Shown here: piece after piece, positions 61,025-64,000 of the stretch
How positions within the stretch are numbered: the stretch's first letter is position 1
How the letters are laid out: each line of letters starts with the position of its first letter
Origin: JAVBMP01 sp031552195
Lineage (GTDB): Bacteria; Desulfobacterota; Desulfovibrionia; Desulfovibrionales; Desulfovibrionaceae
DNA: 64,000 bases
Assembly (NCBI GenBank): GCA_031552195.1
Contig: JAVBMT010000023.1
Coordinates: forward strand, 1 to 64,000
Direction of reading: 5' to 3'
Made by a program: the position numbers and the translations under genes
The notes under the pieces: generated by a model
Told to the model about the DNA's origin: nothing
Seen by the model: the letters and a program-made list of their open reading frames with translations, nothing else
The model's database searches: none

Positions 61025-62407
61025 CTAGAAGTCAAAATATATAAAAGGATTACGCGCACCTGTAAGAAGAAGCGCTATAGAGAGAACAGCAAAAAGCGCT
61101 TGCAGACAATATGCGCTTGCCGGAAAAGCCTCCGCTTTCCGACTGGTAGGAGCGGGAAAGAACCTATCCGGCAACAGACACAGAATAACCCCCACGGCCA
61201 AGGCAAAACATGCCGTCAAGTGGTATGTGAGGGAGACCGATGACATCGAAAATGTAAACATGTCTTTCAAGTATGCCCCAGCAACGCCTATATTCTCCGC
61301 GCGAAAGAAAACCCATCCGATTAAAACGACAAACATGGCATAGCTGCGGGAAAAAAAGCCAGGCATATTTTCAAGCAATCGCCCGGCTGGTAGCCGTTCA
61401 ATAACCAGAAATAGGCCATGCCACAGCCCCCAAAGAATAAAGGTGACATCCGCTCCATGCCAGAGGCCGCAGAGGAAAAAGACAATCAGCAAATTTCTGT
61501 ACGTTGCTAGGTTTCCCCGCCTGCTACCGCCCAAGGGAATATAGAGATAGTCACGCAACCAGTTGGAAAGCGAAATGTGCCAGCGCCGCCAGAATTCCCG
61601 AATGCTGGCACTGGAATATGGGCGCCGGAAGTTTTCTTCAAAATGGAATCCGCTCATTGCCGCCAAGCCTATTGCCATGTCTGAATATCCGGAAAAGTCG
61701 AAATAAATCTGTACAGCATAGGCTATGATGCCAAGCCAGGCATCAAAGAAATGCAAATTTCCAAGCCCGGACATGGAAAAAGCGGAGTCAGCCATAACCG
61801 CAACCGAATTGGCGATAATGACTTTTTTGTTGAGGCCCACAAGAAAGCGATATATCCCGAACGAGAATAGTTCCTTGCTAGGCCCGCGCACGGGAAGGTC
61901 ATCTTTAACTTGGGCATAACGCACAATCGGCCCGGCGACCAAATGGGGAAACATGCAAAAATAAGTAAGGAAATCAAGCGTCGTTTTTGCCGGGGCGATC
62001 TGCCGCCGGTATACGTCAATCAGGTAACTGATCGCGTGAAAAGTAAAGAAACTGATCCCAAGAGGCATTGACGCTTTTTTGTTTTCCAGTGTTGGCAAAA
62101 TGAACGAAACCAGCCAATAAGCGTACTTGAATCCTATAAGAACGGCCAAATTGACGGCTACGAATATAGCAACCCATACGCGCGGGCTTTTGCTCTTGGG
62201 CAAGTAATTTCCGGCTGCATAGTTGATGATGCCAAGGGCAAGAAGTAAAAAGACATTGGCCGCTTCTCCCCATGTATAAAAAAGCAGGCTTACAAAAAGC
62301 AAGCCGGCATTGCGCAAGGCTTCCGACTTAGCAAATCTGGCTGAAAGGTCAACGGCTAAAAATAACGGCAGAAGTAAAAAAATAAATGATAAAGAAGCGA
62401 AAACCAT
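61025..62407 (-). CDS. AlgI-like membrane-bound O-acyltransferase (MBOAT)
   Basis: A 460-residue polytopic membrane protein. Family landmarks are 'YFDFSGYSDMAIGLAAMSGF', 'REFWRRWHISLSNWLRDYLY', 'PLGGSRRGN', and the active His in 'FFLCGLWHGADVTFILWG'. It carries acetyl groups across the inner membrane for polysaccharide O-acetylation, with the AlgJ-like gene that follows. The ATG at 62407 follows GGTGG; a TTG at 62437 is the alternative start. Confidence 0.92.
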   Translation of the reverse strand: MVFASLSFIFLLLPLFLAVDLSARFAKSEALRNAGLLFVSLLFYTWGEAANVFLLLALGIINYAAGNYLPKSKSPRVWVAIFVAVNLAVLIGFKYAYWLVSFILPTLENKKASMPLGISFFTFHAISYLIDVYRRQIAPAKTTLDFLTYFCMFPHLVAGPIVRYAQVKDDLPVRGPSKELFSFGIYRFLVGLNKKVIIANSVAVMADSAFSMSGLGNLHFFDAWLGIIAYAVQIYFDFSGYSDMAIGLAAMSGFHFEENFRRPYSSASIREFWRRWHISLSNWLRDYLYIPLGGSRRGNLATYRNLLIVFFLCGLWHGADVTFILWGLWHGLFLVIERLPAGRLLENMPGFFSRSYAMFVVLIGWVFFRAENIGVAGAYLKDMFTFSMSSVSLTYHLTACFALAVGVILCLLPDRFFPAPTSRKAEAFPASAYCLQALFAVLSIALLLTGARNPFIYFDF

Positions 62408-62663
62408 ATAAATCCACCGTACCTTTACTTCGAGCAAGCGCGTTTGCCCACCGGGGAAAGACTATATTAAAACTTTTTTCCCCTCAACTCTAAATGATAG
62501 TTGTCATTGTTTGACGCAGGGAATTTCGCCGTGTAAACGGGAACATAATTTTAACCCACCCGCCCCTTTGCATATTTGGGGCATGCTCTTGACCGTTCGG
62601 GGGGGGGGACGCGTGTATCAAATTGTGTGCCAAAAGACCCTGAAAAAGGTATAAAAATGTCAG

Positions 62664-62678
62664 TCACGACCCACCAAA
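62664..62678 (+). repeat. right attachment repeat (attR)
   Basis: An exact second copy of TCACGACCCACCAAA from the tRNA-Lys 3' end. It reproduces only the last 13 bases of the tRNA (through CCA) plus two, with no tRNA around it. Confidence 0.8.
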
Positions 62679-62686
62679 CAAATTTA

Positions 62687-62737
62687 GTAACAAATAGACC
62701 CCGCAAGGCTTAGCGCCTTGCGGGGTCTATTTGTTAC
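62687..62737. terminator. strong terminator, possibly the displaced tRNA-Lys terminator
   Basis: Arms 62687-62709 and 62715-62737 form a perfect 23-bp stem with a 5-base loop. GC-rich inner pairs and A/T-rich outer pairs occur on both sides. It lies nine bases after the right repeat, the place a tRNA terminator would have held before insertion. Confidence 0.9.
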
Positions 62738-62898
62738 TGGCCAATCTAAATCGGAGCGCGGCGTTGAAATGTAAATAGAAAACAGAGCAAGAAAAAACTT
62801 AGAACATGTTGTTTTCAATAAAGATTATCCGCCTTCCTGCCGACAAGTAAAGTAAAGGATAAGGAATTTAGTCCTGACGCGTAACGTGGAGGTGCTCA

Positions 62899-63645
62899 AT
62901 GAACCTTGGCGGCATGAACAACAGCTTGATAGGCAGCCTGAACGTTTTCAATCCTAAAGCGTTACTGCGCGGAAAACATGATAAAAATCCCGCTGAAGAT
63001 GTTTCTCTTGAAACTGGCTCCACCACTTCCGCGCCTGTTGCTCAAGATCTTTCTATTGCGGATGGCATAAAAAATACCGCTATCACGCCTCCAGACCAAC
63101 CGGATATGATGGCGCGCAATTTTGTCGGGGCTGACGATAAAGAATCCAGATACCTCTCCGCCACGCTGGCATCGTTTTCCGCCATGAAAAAAATGAGACA
63201 ATCCGAACAAAATACCATGACCTCAATCCTGGAAACATTCGGGGGAATTTCCGGGCCTTCTTTATACGATCCGCATGGAAACACGAAAAGTGTCGGAGCC
63301 ACTGAAGCCGAGATAAAAAAAATACTGAAAATGCAAGCCGCTAAAAAAATAATGGAAGATGCGGAAGAGGACATGAGAGATACGAAGAAGCGGCTTGAAG
63401 AAAAAGCGCAGGAAGCCGCCGCCCCGAAAGACGCGAACGGCAACCCCATCCCTGACGTTACGAATGCCGGTTCCGGCCCCGCTCTTGCGGAGGTTCAGGC
63501 CGTTCCGCCAGCGCCGGCCCATGAAACGGAACCCGCGGCTGTTGATGCCTACGGAGGTGATGCGGTTCCGGATATTTCCGCACCTGAAACGGCTTTAGCG
63601 CCAAGACCGGCAGACCACCAAATTTCAATAAATATTACCGTTTAA
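62899..63645 (+). CDS. hypothetical low-complexity protein
   Basis: A 248-residue polar protein with no signal peptide and no domain I recognise. Residues about 135-175 are a charged helix likely to coil ('KKIMEDAEEDMRDTKKRLEE'). The C-terminal 75 residues are rich in Ala, Pro and Glu and probably disordered. GGAGG lies before the ATG. It is single-gene, between two strong hairpins. Confidence 0.65.
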   Translation: MNLGGMNNSLIGSLNVFNPKALLRGKHDKNPAEDVSLETGSTTSAPVAQDLSIADGIKNTAITPPDQPDMMARNFVGADDKESRYLSATLASFSAMKKMRQSEQNTMTSILETFGGISGPSLYDPHGNTKSVGATEAEIKKILKMQAAKKIMEDAEEDMRDTKKRLEEKAQEAAAPKDANGNPIPDVTNAGSGPALAEVQAVPPAPAHETEPAAVDAYGGDAVPDISAPETALAPRPADHQISINITV

Positions 63646-63656
63646 CGGCAAATTAT

Positions 63657-63703
63657 AAACGCGGCAAGGCTTCCGGCTGTAATCCGGAAGCCTTGCCGCG
63701 TTT
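63657..63703. terminator. terminator hairpin after the gene at 62899
   Basis: A perfect 20-bp stem (63657-63676 with 63684-63703) and a 7-base loop, ending in TTT on plus. It lies 12 bases after the stop of the hypothetical gene. Confidence 0.85.
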
Positions 63704-63857
63704 GCGCGATAATGTGGCCTGATTCCGGCCCGTTTGCCCTGGTTGTTCGAAACGCGCCGAAACGCCTTGCCGCGTTGACAAAATACGGCAAAAAGCGGAC
63801 GATGCGCCCGGAATAAAATCATTTGGCACAACAGAAAAAAACGCGAAGGAGCCGGAA

Positions 63858-64000
63858 ATGCGAAAAGAGAACGTTGCCGTGATAGGAGGCGGGCTGGCCG
63901 GGTGCGAATGCGCCTTCCGGCTGGCGGAAGCCGGGTTCCCCGTAACCCTGTTTGAAATGCGCCCCGAAGTTGCAACCCCGGCCCATGAAAGCGCCGACCT
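63858..64000 (+). CDS. trmFO: tRNA uracil-54 C5-methyltransferase (folate-dependent), 5' part
   Basis: The first 47 codons of TrmFO, which methylates U54 of tRNA using methylene-tetrahydrofolate and FAD. They show the FAD-binding 'VAVIGGGLAGCECAFRLAEA' and 'VTLFEMRPEVATPAHES', both typical of this family. AAGGAG precedes the ATG. The gene runs out of the window. Confidence 0.92.
   Translation, partial: MRKENVAVIGGGLAGCECAFRLAEAGFPVTLFEMRPEVATPAHESAD

Larger units (their letters stand above)
59496..62678. mobile_element. decayed integrated element at tRNA-Lys
   Basis: A 3.2-kb segment bounded by 15-bp direct repeats of the tRNA-Lys 3' end. Beside the tRNA it carries a scrap of a tyrosine recombinase on minus. 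Next is a broken phage phospholipase A2-like gene on plus. Then come an intact AlgJ/AlgX-like and AlgI-like gene pair on minus. There is no complete integrase, so it can no longer move by itself. The 60-62.4 kb part looks more A/T-rich than the flanks. Confidence 0.8.
62408..62898. other. gene-free region spanning the right end of the element
   Basis: No gene is seen here. From left to right it holds an A/T-rich leader of the MBOAT gene, a run of nine G at about 62599-62607, and the sequence 'attgtgtgccaaaagaccc'. The right attachment repeat (62664-62678), a strong terminator (62687-62737), and the leader of the gene at 62899 follow. Confidence 0.7.

Noticed and set aside
63823..63838. TGGCAC upstream of trmFO as a second sigma-54 promoter
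   Set aside because: No TTGC follows at the required distance; only the -24 half matches.

Overview
The window looks like a chromosomal segment of a Gram-negative, anaerobic, Desulfovibrio-like bacterium (Desulfobacterota). This rests on gene content and order, not on a search. The supporting signs are an lptCAB and Kdo pathway (outer membrane with LPS), oxygen-independent cobalamin genes (cbiG, cbiC, cbiA, cobS, a BtuR-type adenosyltransferase), a MetH without its reactivation domain, a one-domain PurH, a short ArgA-like acetyltransferase, an NtrX-type regulator and a sigma-54 promoter. Base composition is moderate and coding density is high. GTG and TTG starts are common, and many stops overlap the next start.

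Layout. 1-99 is the 3' end of a 16S rRNA with no spacer tRNA or 23S in the 100 bases after it. 202-8373 is mostly minus strand: a KimA/APC-like transporter, a rhodanese, cobS, nadE-dapB and two poorly known genes, with an unlisted 27-residue membrane peptide on plus at 3800. 8588 is an unknown plus-strand gene behind a textbook sigma-54 promoter. 9169-27011 is a long minus-strand housekeeping run: rsmA, an exported DUF4952-like protein, an EF-G paralogue, ligA, uvrB, aat, clpA, clpS, radA, a DUF3426 protein, hpt, a GNAT, a TlpA thioredoxin, metH and a hypothetical. clpS-clpA-aat together make the bacterial N-degron pathway. 27229-32383 (plus) holds typA, a phosphoesterase, aroC and mltB. 32463-35078 (minus) holds an MFS transporter and a PAS-GGDEF protein. 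tolC stands alone at 35624. 37191-39665 (minus) is purH(N)-cbiG-NuoB/ferredoxin fusion. 39806-42265 is an ArsR regulator with a Zn/Cd/Pb-type P-ATPase. 42430-49037 (plus) has an NtrX-like regulator, a broken and an intact phosphodiesterase, a nitroreductase, a ThiS-like protein overlapping amrS, and an adenosyltransferase. 49156-55332 (minus) is a diguanylate cyclase and pyrG-kdsA-kdsC-lptC-lptA-lptB. 55593-59276 (plus) is a hypothetical, cbiA, cbiC and a glycosyltransferase.

59420-62678 is a small decayed integrated element in tRNA-Lys(UUU). It has 15-bp direct repeats of the tRNA 3' end, an integrase scrap, a broken phage phospholipase-like gene, and an intact AlgJ/AlgI-type polysaccharide O-acetylation pair. 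What may be the tRNA's own terminator now lies beyond the right repeat. The window ends with an unknown protein and the start of trmFO.

The most unexpected observation is that two unrelated glutamine-dependent amidotransferases here, NadE and CbiA, have each lost the catalytic glutaminase cysteine, in both cases to glycine (GGC codon), while CTP synthase keeps its own. If real, this points to direct use of free ammonia. Other leads are a Cys-containing acidic insertion inside Aat, a sigma-54 promoter with an upstream dyad before an unknown gene, an orphan hydrogenase/complex I-like small subunit, and a tandem duplicate reduced to its two ends.
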